From an uncultured Ruminococcus sp. (GTDB taxonomy: Bacteria; Bacillota; Clostridia; Oscillospirales; Acutalibacteraceae): a stretch of DNA of 39,742 bases. Shown here one piece after another: positions 30,983 through 38,614 of this stretch. Numbering within the stretch: position 1 is the first letter of the stretch; every line of letters begins with the position of its first letter. The DNA lies in assembly GCA_905234535.1 (NCBI GenBank), contig CAJOII010000041.1:1-39742 (forward strand). The letters are read 5' to 3'. The notes below the pieces were generated by a model. That model was given only the letters and a program-made list of their open reading frames with translations, ran no database searches and was not told the DNA's origin. Made by a program: the position numbers and the translations under genes.

Positions 30983-31495
30983 ATGCAGAAGCAATATCTT
31001 GAAGCGGGCAGGATCGTCGGCACCCACGGAGTCTCAGGGGAGATGCGTCTTGAGTGCTGGTGCAACACCCCCGCTTTTCTCTCAAAGTTCAAGACCCTCT
31101 ATCTCGATGAGGGCAAGACGGCGCTCTCGGTCTCCTGCAGGCCGCACAAGAACATCGTGCTGATTCGGGCGAAGGGAATCTCTTCGATCGAAGAAGCGGA
31201 TCTCTACCGCGGGCGGATCCTCTATATCGACCGCGCCGACGCGAAGCTCTCGAAGGGCGAGCACTTTGTGCAGGATATCATCGGGCTTAAGGTCGTCGAC
31301 GAACAGACAGAAGAGGTCTACGGCGTTGTCAGCGATGTCTTGAAGACCGGCTCCAACGATGTCTATGAGATGAAGGACAGCGACGGCAGGATGGTCTATA
31401 TCCCCGTGATCCCCGATGTCATCAGAGAGCTCGACTTTGAGCGTGAGCGGGTGCTGATCCATCCGATGAAGGGGCTGTTTGACGATGAGGATTGA
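30983..31495 (+). CDS. rimM: 16S rRNA processing protein RimM
   Basis: 170 residues. The N-terminal RimM domain opens YLEAGRIVGTHGVSGEMRLE; the C-terminal PRC barrel follows with VQDIIGLKVVDE and YIPVIPDVI near residue 140. RimM binds S19 and helps 30S head assembly. GGAAGG lies before ATG 30983. The 3' end overlaps trmD by 11 bases. Confidence 0.96.
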   Translation: MQKQYLEAGRIVGTHGVSGEMRLECWCNTPAFLSKFKTLYLDEGKTALSVSCRPHKNIVLIRAKGISSIEEADLYRGRILYIDRADAKLSKGEHFVQDIIGLKVVDEQTEEVYGVVSDVLKTGSNDVYEMKDSDGRMVYIPVIPDVIRELDFERERVLIHPMKGLFDDED

Positions 31496-32183
31496 TATTA
31501 TCACGCTGTTTCCCGAGATGATCGAGGCGGTCATGAGCAAGAGCATCATCGGCAGAGCGCGCAAAAAGGGCGCGGTGGATATTCGCGCCGTGCAGCTTCG
31601 CGATTTCGCCTTTGACAAGCACAGAAGAGTCGACGACACCACTTACGGCGGCGGGATGGGGATGCTGCTGATGGCTGAGCCGATCGCCTTGTGCTTTGAG
31701 CATATCTGCGAGGAAGCGGGTAGGAGACCGCGCTTCATCTATATGTCGCCCAAGGGCAGGGTGCTCACTCAGCAACGGCTCAAGGAGCTCTCAGAGGAAG
31801 AGCACATCTGCATCCTCTGCGGCCACTACGAAGGGGTCGACCAGCGACTGATCGACGAGTATATCGACGAGGAGATCTCGATCGGCGACTATGTGCTCAC
31901 CGGCGGCGAGCTGCCCGCGATGGTATTCACAGACGCTTTGTGCCGCCTCTCGGACGGCGTGCTCTCCGACGACGAGTGCTTTGAGCTCGAGTCGCATTAC
32001 AACGGGCTTTTAGAATACCCCCAGTACACGAAGCCCGCCGTCTGGCGGGGCAAGGAGGTGCCCGAGGTGCTCCTCTCCGGACACCATAAGAATATCGAGC
32101 AGTGGCGGCATGAACAAAGCCTCAAGGAGACGATGGAGAAGCGCCCCGATATGCTGAGGAGCAGCGAAGCGGAGCAGGACTGA
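31485..32183 (+). CDS. trmD: tRNA (guanine37-N1)-methyltransferase TrmD
   Basis: 232 residues, full length. RIDIITLFPEMIEAVMSKSI start, ILCGHYEGVDQR near residue 108 and SIGDYVLTGGELPAM near 130, the knotted SAM site of this SPOUT enzyme. It makes m1G37, which prevents frameshifting. ATG 31485 lies within the end of rimM with AAGGGG about ten bases upstream; the TTG at 31479 is less likely. Confidence 0.97.
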   Translation: MRIDIITLFPEMIEAVMSKSIIGRARKKGAVDIRAVQLRDFAFDKHRRVDDTTYGGGMGMLLMAEPIALCFEHICEEAGRRPRFIYMSPKGRVLTQQRLKELSEEEHICILCGHYEGVDQRLIDEYIDEEISIGDYVLTGGELPAMVFTDALCRLSDGVLSDDECFELESHYNGLLEYPQYTKPAVWRGKEVPEVLLSGHHKNIEQWRHEQSLKETMEKRPDMLRSSEAEQD

Positions 32184-32323
32184 AATCGTTCAAAACATTG
32201 TTTTCCACATCGTCTCTTGTGAGTTAATCACAAAATCTTCTGCGGTTATTAGTAATCTTGCACAAGATTTTTCGGACAAAAAATTTTTCGTTTATATATC
32301 AAAACAAAAATGAAAATTTAGCG

Positions 32324-32352
32324 TTGACCTTGTCAAAATATAGGGATATAAT
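32324..32352 (+). promoter_or_regulatory. Sigma-A promoter of the HPr gene, with a palindrome on the -35
   Basis: TTGACC (32324-32329), 17 bases, TATAAT (32347-32352). TTGAC-CTT-GTCAA (32324-32336) is a perfect 5-bp inverted repeat covering the -35 box, and a related TTGA-GGG-TCAA lies in the leader near 32384-32394; either could be an operator. Confidence 0.8.
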
Positions 32353-32429
32353 AACAATACAAAAAAGGCGGCTGTATCCGTCTTTGAGGGTCAATAATGA
32401 TTAATCTTAGATAAAAGAGGGTTTTTTGT

Positions 32430-32693
32430 ATGTATGTTAAGGATGTAATGGTTCAGAACAAAGCAGGCCTCCACGCTCGTCCCGCTACTTTCTTCATTCA
32501 GAAGGCGAACGAGTACAAGTCATCCATCTGGGTAGAGAAGGATGAGAGAAAGGTGAACGCAAAGAGCCTTCTCGGTGTTTTGTCTCTTGGTATTATCGGC
32601 GGCACACAGATCAAGATTTTTGCCGACGGTCCCGACGAGATCGACGCGGTAGAGGGTCTGGTTGAGCTGATCAGCACCGGCTTCGCCGAGTAA
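32430..32693 (+). CDS. ptsH: HPr phosphocarrier protein
   Basis: 87 residues. Both phosphorylation sites of Gram-positive HPr are in their standard positions: His15 in AGLHARPA (12-19) and Ser46 in AKSLLGVLSLG (44-54). HPr passes phosphate from Enzyme I to sugar permeases, and when phosphorylated on Ser46 by HprK it acts as CcpA co-repressor. GAGGG lies eight bases before ATG 32430. It is monocistronic, with no ptsI next to it. Confidence 0.95.
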   Translation: MYVKDVMVQNKAGLHARPATFFIQKANEYKSSIWVEKDERKVNAKSLLGVLSLGIIGGTQIKIFADGPDEIDAVEGLVELISTGFAE

Positions 32694-32712
32694 TCCAAAT
32701 ATCAGGAATTGC

Positions 32713-32743
32713 GGCAGATGAGCTTCATCTGCCTTTTCTTTTT
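32713..32743 (+). terminator. Rho-independent terminator of ptsH
   Basis: GGCAGATGA (32713-32721), GCT loop, TCATCTGCC (32725-32733), then TTTTCTTTTT. Confidence 0.92.
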
Positions 32744-32746
32744 ATA

Positions 32747-32775
32747 TTGATAAATCTCTGATTATCGTGTAAAAT
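32747..32775 (+). promoter_or_regulatory. Probable sigma-A promoter of uvrC
   Basis: TTGATA (32747-32752), 17 bases, TAAAAT (32770-32775), 80 bases before uvrC. The leader contains a hairpin CTCCCTTT-GAAA-AAGGGAG (32788-32806) that resembles the GGGAGG-type repeats. Confidence 0.7.
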
Positions 32776-32854
32776 ATTGAATCAGAGGCTCCCTTTGAAA
32801 AAGGGAGGCTTTGATCCCTTCCCGCAAGAATAACAGACAGAAAGGAGGATCGCG

Positions 32855-34705
32855 ATGAACGAGAAGATATCCGAGCTTCGCAAGAAGGCGATGGCGCTGC
32901 CTGAGCTGCCCGGCGTGTATATCATGAAGAATAAGCGCTCCGAGATCATCTATATCGGCAAAGCGAAGAAGCTCAAGAACCGCGTCAGCCAGTACTTCGG
33001 CTCTCAGAACAACCATCCCGAGAAGGTTCGCAGAATGGTCGAGAATGTCGATGACTTCTCGTATATCATCACCGACTCCGAGTTTGAGTGTCTGATCTTA
33101 GAGTGCTCTCTGATCAAACAGTACACCCCAAAGTATAATATCCTCTTGAAGGACGACAAGGGCTACAGCTATATCCGCGTCTCAAACGAGCCGTGGAGAC
33201 GGCTCTCCTATGTGCTGCAGAAGGCGGACGACGGCGCGACCTATATCGGGCCGTACAAGTCGAGCTACTATGTCAAATCGTCGGTCGAAGAAGCGAACAA
33301 GATCTTCGCTCTTCCCACCTGCAGCCGCAAATTTCCCGAGGACTTCGGTAAGGCGAGACCGTGCCTCAACTTTCACATCAAGCAGTGCTGCGCGCCCTGT
33401 ACCGGCAGGGTGAAGCTCTCGGACTATAACGAGCGCGTCGAGGAGGCGCTATCCTTCCTGCAGGGAGACTCCGCCTCAACCGTGAAAATTTTGCAGGAGA
33501 AGATGATGGAGGCGTCCGAGAATCTCGACTTTGAGCGCGCCGCAAGATACCGCGATCAGATCCGTGCGGTCAAAAAGATGCGTGATAAGCAGAAGGTCGT
33601 GAACATCAACCTCGACGAGCTCGATGTCATCGCAGTCGTATCCGAAGGCTCCAAAGGCTGTGCGACCGTGCTGCGCTTCGCCGATTCGCGCCTTTTTGAT
33701 ACAGAGAGCTTCATCGTCGACGATATCGAGAGCGAAGAAGAGCTTCGGTCACAGTTTCTCCTGCGATACTACACCCTTCGGGACGATGTGCCGAAGAATA
33801 TCGCCCTCGACAGCGAGATCGAGGACATGGAGGATATCACCCGCTGGCTCTCAGAAAAGAAGAAAAGAAAGGTCACCCTGACCGTTCCGCAGCGCGGTGT
33901 GCAGAAGAACCTCGTCGAGATGTGCCGAAAGAATGCCTTTGAGACGCTCGGCCAGCGCCGCGGCGTCACCGGCAAGCAGCTCTCCGTCTTAGAAGAGCTC
34001 AAGACCCTGCTCGGCTTGGACAGACTGCCCGAGTATATCGAGAGCTACGATATCTCGAACCTCGCGGGAGAGGACAATGTCGCGGGCATGGTAGTCTTTG
34101 AGAATGCCCGCCCGCTCAAGTCCGCGTACCGCAAGTTCAAGATCAAGTCCTTTTCCGGCCAGGATGACTACGGCTCGATGAGAGAGGTGCTCTCGAGGAG
34201 GCTCGATGAGTATCAGAAGAAGCATGATGAAGGCGTGGATACGGGCTTCGGCAGACTGCCCGATCTGATCCTCTTAGACGGCGGTAAGGGACAGCTGAAC
34301 GCGGCGCTCCCCGTGATCGCAGAGAGCGGTCTTGATATCCCCGTCTTCGGTATGGTCAAGGACGATCACCACCGCACCAGAGCAATCGTGGGGGAGAAGG
34401 GCGAGATCGCCCTGAAGCCCAACCGCGCGGTATTCACCTTCGTTACCGGTATCCAGGACGAGGTGCACCGCTTCTCGATCACCTTCAACCGCGCTCAGCG
34501 CAAGAAGGTCTTAGGCTCCTCTCTGGAGCAGATCGACGGCGTCGGCAGAAAGCGTGCCTCAGAGCTGATGCGGTATTTCCGCACGATCAGGAATATCTCA
34601 CAGGCGAGCATTGAGGAGCTCCTCGGCGCGCCGTCTATGACCCGCCCCGCGGCATACAATATTTACCGATACTTCCATCCCGATGAGGATGAGGATCATT
34701 CATGA
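32855..34705 (+). CDS. uvrC: Excinuclease ABC subunit C
   Basis: 616 residues. GIY-YIG nuclease at the N-terminus (LPGVYIMKNKRSEIIYIGKA, residues 16-35), UVR motif near 205-240 (KMMEASENLDFERAARYRDQ), the RNase H-like second nuclease domain with YDISNLAGEDNVAGMVVF near 395 and LILLDGGKGQLNAAL near 471, and C-terminal helix-hairpin-helix repeats (QIDGVGRKRASELMRYF). It makes both incisions in nucleotide excision repair with UvrAB. AAAGGAGG precedes ATG 32855. rsmD follows. Confidence 0.97.
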   Translation: MNEKISELRKKAMALPELPGVYIMKNKRSEIIYIGKAKKLKNRVSQYFGSQNNHPEKVRRMVENVDDFSYIITDSEFECLILECSLIKQYTPKYNILLKDDKGYSYIRVSNEPWRRLSYVLQKADDGATYIGPYKSSYYVKSSVEEANKIFALPTCSRKFPEDFGKARPCLNFHIKQCCAPCTGRVKLSDYNERVEEALSFLQGDSASTVKILQEKMMEASENLDFERAARYRDQIRAVKKMRDKQKVVNINLDELDVIAVVSEGSKGCATVLRFADSRLFDTESFIVDDIESEEELRSQFLLRYYTLRDDVPKNIALDSEIEDMEDITRWLSEKKKRKVTLTVPQRGVQKNLVEMCRKNAFETLGQRRGVTGKQLSVLEELKTLLGLDRLPEYIESYDISNLAGEDNVAGMVVFENARPLKSAYRKFKIKSFSGQDDYGSMREVLSRRLDEYQKKHDEGVDTGFGRLPDLILLDGGKGQLNAALPVIAESGLDIPVFGMVKDDHHRTRAIVGEKGEIALKPNRAVFTFVTGIQDEVHRFSITFNRAQRKKVLGSSLEQIDGVGRKRASELMRYFRTIRNISQASIEELLGAPSMTRPAAYNIYRYFHPDEDEDHS

Positions 34706-34730
34706 TTTCTACTCATAAAGGAGTTTTACT

Positions 34731-35282
34731 ATGCGCGTGATCACAGGAAGTGCCCGCGGCAGGGCGTTAGAAACCTTAAAGGGCGAGGATGTCGTCCGCC
34801 CCACCACCGATAAGGTCAAGGAGGCGATCTTCTCCGCCGTGCAGTTTGAGATTGAGGGCAGAGACTTTCTCGATGTTTTCTCAGGATCCGGCCAGATGGG
34901 GATCGAGGCGCTCTCCCGCGGCGCAAAGTCCGCGACCTTCTTAGATACCTCCGGAGAGGCGATCCGCTGTATCGAGCGTAATCTAAAGGTTACAAATCTG
35001 ACACATTTAGCGAAAATCCACCGCTGTGACGCCCTCTCTTTCGTTCAGACCACGGGGGAGAAATTCGACATCGCATTTTTGGATCCCCCCTACAATTCGG
35101 GGTTGCTCCAAGAAATACTACCAAATATTGTACAAATTATGAAAAAAACAGGGGTAATAATTTGTGAAAGTTCATTAAATGATAAAATATTACAAAAATA
35201 TTACAAATTCACTCTTGACAGAGAGCGAAGGTATGGTAAAATAAAGGTAAGCATTTATCGAAATGAAGAGTTTGTGCGCTGA
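34731..35282 (+). CDS. rsmD: 16S rRNA (guanine966-N2)-methyltransferase RsmD
   Basis: 183 residues. MRVITGSARGRAL start, VRPTTDKVKEAIFS, SAM motif DVFSGSGQMGIEALSRGA near residues 48-65 and the catalytic DPPY near residue 118. It methylates G966 of 16S rRNA. The last third is strikingly AT-rich compared with its first two thirds and contains the coaD promoter. The pairing rsmD-coaD is standard in Firmicutes. Confidence 0.95.
   Translation: MRVITGSARGRALETLKGEDVVRPTTDKVKEAIFSAVQFEIEGRDFLDVFSGSGQMGIEALSRGAKSATFLDTSGEAIRCIERNLKVTNLTHLAKIHRCDALSFVQTTGEKFDIAFLDPPYNSGLLQEILPNIVQIMKKTGVIICESSLNDKILQKYYKFTLDRERRYGKIKVSIYRNEEFVR
35215..35242 (+). promoter_or_regulatory. Internal promoter for coaD within the end of rsmD
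   Basis: TTGACA (35215-35220), 16 bases, TAAAAT (35237-35242), about 100 bases before coaD, inside the AT-rich end of rsmD. Confidence 0.65.
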
Positions 35283-35343
35283 GTTGTGAAGCAAAAACCT
35301 GACGCTCTGCGAAACGGAACCTTCATTATCGCGGGAGGCTTTT

Positions 35344-35850
35344 ATGGAGAGAACCGTCATATGTCCCGGCAGCTTTGATCCGGTCACATACGGACATATC
35401 GATATCATCACCAGAGCGTCAAAGCTATTTGACAAGGTGATCGTCGGTGTGTTCATTAATGTTGACAAGAAGCCGGTCTTCTCCTTTGAGGAGAGAGTGA
35501 GCTTTCTCGAGAGAACGGTCGGGGACCTTCCTAATGTGACGATTGTCGGTTTTGACGGATTGCTCGCGGAGTGTGCCAAGAAGTACGGCGCGTCCGCCGC
35601 GGTCAGAGGGCTGAGAGCGGTGTCTGACTTTGAGTATGAGTTTCAGATGGCGCTGACGAACAAGAAGCTCAACGAAGAACTTGATACGGTCTTTCTGGCA
35701 AGCGACGCCAGATACACCTACCTGAGCTCTTCGATCGTCAAGAATGTCGCGACTTTAGGCGGCGACATATCGAACTTTGTTCCCGCCAGTATTCATGATG
35801 AAATTTTTAACAGATTAAACAAAACTAAAAAGGGAGAATCAGTAAAATGA
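35344..35850 (+). CDS. coaD: Phosphopantetheine adenylyltransferase CoaD
   Basis: 168 residues. The nucleotidyltransferase motif GSFDPVTYGHIDII at residues 9-22 (T/HxGH), VRGLRAVSDFEYEFQMA near 88-104 and YTYLSSSIVK near 125. It makes dephospho-CoA from phosphopantetheine and ATP. GGGAGG lies before ATG 35344. Its TGA overlaps the ATG of the next gene as ATGA. Confidence 0.97.
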   Translation: MERTVICPGSFDPVTYGHIDIITRASKLFDKVIVGVFINVDKKPVFSFEERVSFLERTVGDLPNVTIVGFDGLLAECAKKYGASAAVRGLRAVSDFEYEFQMALTNKKLNEELDTVFLASDARYTYLSSSIVKNVATLGGDISNFVPASIHDEIFNRLNKTKKGESVK

Positions 35851-36302
35851 GAGTGGACGAATTAATTAACGAACTGCAGGATATGATTGCTGACGCGAAG
35901 ACGCTGCCCCTGTCCGGCGGCAAGGTCATCGTTGAAGCTGAGAAGGTTTACGATATCTTAGACGAGATCCAGGATACACTTCCCGCAGAGGTCAGACAGG
36001 CGAAGAACATCGTCGCCGACAGATCCCAGATCATCGCCGAGGCGAAGAAGGAAGCGGACGATATCATCCGCGCCGCCGAAGAGAGAAAGAAGGCTATGAT
36101 CGAGCAGAGCGAGGTCATGAGAGAAGCGAAGAGCGAGGCGACAGAGCTCTTGAACGATGTCAAGGCGAAGTCCGCGGAGATGAGAAAAGCCGCGAACGAT
36201 TATGTCGACAATGTTTTGAAGCGCACCGACGACGCGATCACCGCTCAGCTGACCGAGCTCAGAAAGACCAGACAGAACTTAAGAATCACCAAGAAATCAT
36301 AA
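35847..36302 (+). CDS. Coiled-coil protein, ATP-synthase b/E-subunit-like
   Basis: 151 residues, almost wholly helical and charged: from about residue 40 onward it is a continuous Ala/Glu/Lys coiled coil (IIAEAKKEADDIIRAAEERK), with a short N-terminal part VDELINELQDMIADAK. Such proteins are often labelled ATPase or V-type subunit because of coiled-coil similarity; no ATP site is present. It follows coaD by ATGA overlap, an order found in other Clostridia. It may be a DivIVA- or SepF-like scaffold, but that is a guess. Confidence 0.75.
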   Translation: MRVDELINELQDMIADAKTLPLSGGKVIVEAEKVYDILDEIQDTLPAEVRQAKNIVADRSQIIAEAKKEADDIIRAAEERKKAMIEQSEVMREAKSEATELLNDVKAKSAEMRKAANDYVDNVLKRTDDAITAQLTELRKTRQNLRITKKS

Positions 36303-36316
36303 TTGTATACATAACG

Positions 36317-36347
36317 AAAGCCGCCTTTTTGAAGGGCGGCTTTTTTT
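36317..36347 (+). terminator. Rho-independent terminator of the coaD operon
   Basis: AAAGCCGCC (36317-36325) pairs with GGCGGCTTT (36335-36343) around a loop of nine bases, then T to 36347. Confidence 0.93.
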
Positions 36348-36385
36348 ACTTTATAAGAAACTGCGCGTTTCTTATAAAGTAAAAA
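36343..36385 (+). repeat. Perfect 19-bp inverted repeat
   Basis: TTTTTACTTTATAAGAAAC (36343-36361), five-base loop TGCGC, and the exact inverse (36367-36385). It is fused to the T tract of the preceding terminator. AT-rich and without a T tract of its own, so it is not an ordinary terminator. Confidence 0.85.
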
Positions 36386-36421
36386 TGATTTATAGTCCCC
36401 GCTCAGTTGCGCGCTTTCTTG

Positions 36422-36456
36422 GTGAAGAGGTAAGAAGTAAGAGTGAAGAGCGGCGA
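36422..36456 (+). repeat. Heptad array (copy with GTGAAGA units)
   Basis: GTGAAGA, GGTAAGA, AGTAAGA, GTGAAGA, GCGGCGA, all in register. Same unit type as at 1598 and 9461, about 30 bp before inverted-repeat element C. Confidence 0.8.
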
Positions 36457-36485
36457 TTACTCACTGTGTTCGGACAATTATATTG

Positions 36486-36745
36486 TAGCCTGACTGTAGG
36501 TATCCGAACCGTGGTTTTGCCAAGCATATTTCCGCCTGCTCTTTGTTAAATTCCTCGCGAACCCGTCAGGGTTCGCTGTGGTTTTGCCTACTTCGGCAAA
36601 ACTCCGAAGGACTGAAGATGAGCAAGATTTCGAGCAGTTTTCGGTGCAGAAAACGCAGGCAGGCTGGCGCCTGCCAAGATTGATAAGTCGAAAAATGCCG
36701 AAATATTGCCATTTTCAGCAGGTTCGGATACCTACAGTCAGGCTA
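36486..36745 (-). repeat. Miniature inverted-repeat element, copy C (260 bp)
   Basis: Bounded by a perfect 25-bp inverted repeat, beginning TAGCCTGACTGTAGG (36486) and closing at 36721-36745. The core lies on the minus strand as TTGGCAGGCGCCAGCCTG (36677-36660), one base different from copies A and B and exactly 68 bases from the right end. The termini do not resemble those of A and B apart from the TA ends. An extra 100 bp in the other arm holds two more hairpins, GCGAACCC-GTCA-GGGTTCGC and GTTTTGCC...GGCAAAAC. It fills most of the gap 36303-36877. Confidence 0.85.
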
Positions 36746-36748
36746 GGG

Positions 36749-36816
36749 AAGGGTCTCGACCCTTTTGCTACCATTCCGTGGTCGCACTCCCTCGGAATGA
36801 CAACTGAGGACTGAGA
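36749..36816 (+). repeat. Mini-hairpin and reverse heptads
   Basis: AAGGGT-CTCG-ACCCTT (36749-36764) directly follows element C. Further on, AATGACA, ACTGAGG, ACTGAGA (36796-36816) are reverse-type heptads, so the cluster 36422-36816 again opens with GTGAAGA units and closes with ACTGACA-like units. Confidence 0.6.
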
Positions 36817-36840
36817 GCCTTCACAGCCGAGACAGACAGA

Positions 36841-36869
36841 ACAAATGCCTCCCGAAAATCGGGAGGCAT
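36841..36869 (-). terminator. Terminator of argS
   Basis: ATGCCTCCCG (36845-36854) and CGGGAGGCAT (36860-36869) form a 10-bp stem; the T run on the minus strand is weak (TTTGT). It starts nine bases after the argS stop. Confidence 0.7.
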
Positions 36870-36877
36870 CTTTGCGG

Positions 36878-38614
36878 TTACATCTTCTCGGGACAGTCGA
36901 TGCTGAACATCGAGAGGGTGTTTTTGATGACGATCCGCGCGCAGTCGCAGAGCGAAAGCCTCGCCTGCATCAGCCTTTCGTCGCCGCACTTGACGCGGCA
37001 GGCGTTGTAGAACTTGTGGAAGAGGGTCGCGACATTGGTGACATAGCGGGTCACCTTGGTGGGATCGTATTCCTTCGCGGCGGAGATGATCTCCGCGTCA
37101 AAGGACGAGAGCAGGTGGATCAGCTCGCGCTCCTCGGGCGCTTTGAGGAGTCTGAGATCCTCATTGGTACACGCCTTGACGGCGATCCCCTCCGATTCGA
37201 TATTGCGGAAGATCGAGCAGATGCGCGCGTGGGCGTACTGCACATAGTAGACAGGGTTCTGATTATCCTTCTGAATCGCGAGATCAAGGTCAAAGTCCAT
37301 TTGCGTCGTGGCTTCTCTCGTGTTGAAGAGGAAGCGCGCGGAGTCGACCGGCACCTCGTCTAAGAGATCCGAGAGCTGTATCGCCTTGCCGGTGCGCTTG
37401 GACATTTTGACAAGTTCGCCGCCTCTGACCAGCTTGACCAGCTGCATGAGCAGGATGTCGAGCTTCTCGCCCGGATAACCGATGGCGGTGATGGCGTTCT
37501 TTAAACGCATCACATGGCCGTGGTGGTCGGCGCCCCAGACATCGATCAGCCTCTCAAATCCGCGGTCGAATTTATTTTTATGATACGCGATATCGGCAGC
37601 GAAGTAGGTGGGATTTCCATTGTTTCGGATCAGGACATCGTCCTTGAGCTCGAGCTTGTCGATATATTCCTGATCCCTGCCTTCTTTGAGGAGGATATCG
37701 GTGCAGACCTCTTTGTTCTTATACCACAGGGCGCCGTCCTTCTCGTAGGTGAGACCCTTCTCGGTGAGGATATCGACCACCTTCTTGACCTCGCCCGCGC
37801 TGTGCAGATCGCTCTCCATGAACCAGCGGTCAAAGTGGATACGGTACTTCTCCATATCGCTCTGCATCTTTTGGATATTCTTCGGCAGAGCGAAGTCGAC
37901 GAGCGCTTCTTTGCGCTCTTTTGAGTCAGAAGAGACGAACCGATCGCCGCAGAGATCGTTGAACTCCTTCGCGCGGTCGATGATATCCGCGCCCTGATAG
38001 CCGTCTTCGGGGAAGGGAACGCTGTCGTCATAGATCTGAAGATACCTCGCCTCCAAGGAGCTGGCGAACTTCTCGATCTGGTTGCCCGCGTCGTTAACAT
38101 AGAATTCCCGGTAGACATCGTATCCCGCCTTGTCCATCACGGCGGCGAGACAGTCGCCCAAGGCGCCGCCTCTGGCGTTTCCCATATGCATCGGGCCGGT
38201 GGGGTTGGCGGAGACGAACTCTACCATCACCCGCTCGCCTTTGCCGAAGTCGGACTCTCCGTACCTCTCGCCCTCGCTCTCGATCTCTTCGATCACAGCG
38301 GCGAAGTAGTCGTCCGAGAGGAAGAAGTTGATGAATCCGGGACCTGCGATCTCGTATTTTTCGATAAAAGAAATATCCGCCGACAGGTGCGCGGTGATGA
38401 TCTCGGCGGCTTTTCTCGGGGGCATCCGAAAGACCCTTGCGCCCGCCATCGCGATATTGGAGGCGATATCTCCGTGAGAGCGGTCGGCGGGCTCTTCGAG
38501 CACGAAGCGGGGGATCTCTCCCGCGGGCAGCTCTCCCGCCTGCTGTGCCCTTTCTGTTGCCTGAGTGAGCTCAAGCCTTAGTTGTTCTGTGACATTCCTG
38601 TTAGTCTTGGACAT
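36878..38614 (-). CDS. argS: Arginyl-tRNA synthetase
   Basis: 578 residues. N-terminal Add-1 domain, then the class I signature in SANPTGPMHMGNARGG near residues 133-148 (HMGN for HIGH), ADHHGHVMRLK near 346, the KMSKR loop LVKMSKRTGKA near 388, and a helical anticodon-binding domain at the end (YVQYAHARICSI, FHKFYNACRV). ATG 38614 lies within the end of the ywiB-like gene (14-base overlap) with AAGGA about 11 bases upstream. The ywiB-argS order is the Bacillus order. Confidence 0.97.
   Translation of the reverse strand: MSKTNRNVTEQLRLELTQATERAQQAGELPAGEIPRFVLEEPADRSHGDIASNIAMAGARVFRMPPRKAAEIITAHLSADISFIEKYEIAGPGFINFFLSDDYFAAVIEEIESEGERYGESDFGKGERVMVEFVSANPTGPMHMGNARGGALGDCLAAVMDKAGYDVYREFYVNDAGNQIEKFASSLEARYLQIYDDSVPFPEDGYQGADIIDRAKEFNDLCGDRFVSSDSKERKEALVDFALPKNIQKMQSDMEKYRIHFDRWFMESDLHSAGEVKKVVDILTEKGLTYEKDGALWYKNKEVCTDILLKEGRDQEYIDKLELKDDVLIRNNGNPTYFAADIAYHKNKFDRGFERLIDVWGADHHGHVMRLKNAITAIGYPGEKLDILLMQLVKLVRGGELVKMSKRTGKAIQLSDLLDEVPVDSARFLFNTREATTQMDFDLDLAIQKDNQNPVYYVQYAHARICSIFRNIESEGIAVKACTNEDLRLLKAPEERELIHLLSSFDAEIISAAKEYDPTKVTRYVTNVATLFHKFYNACRVKCGDERLMQARLSLCDCARIVIKNTLSMFSIDCPEKM

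Noticed and set aside
36486..36745. T-arm-like sequence GGTTCGGATACC suggesting a tRNA
   Set aside because: It is part of the 25-bp inverted repeat of element C; no acceptor, D or anticodon arms can be built around it.
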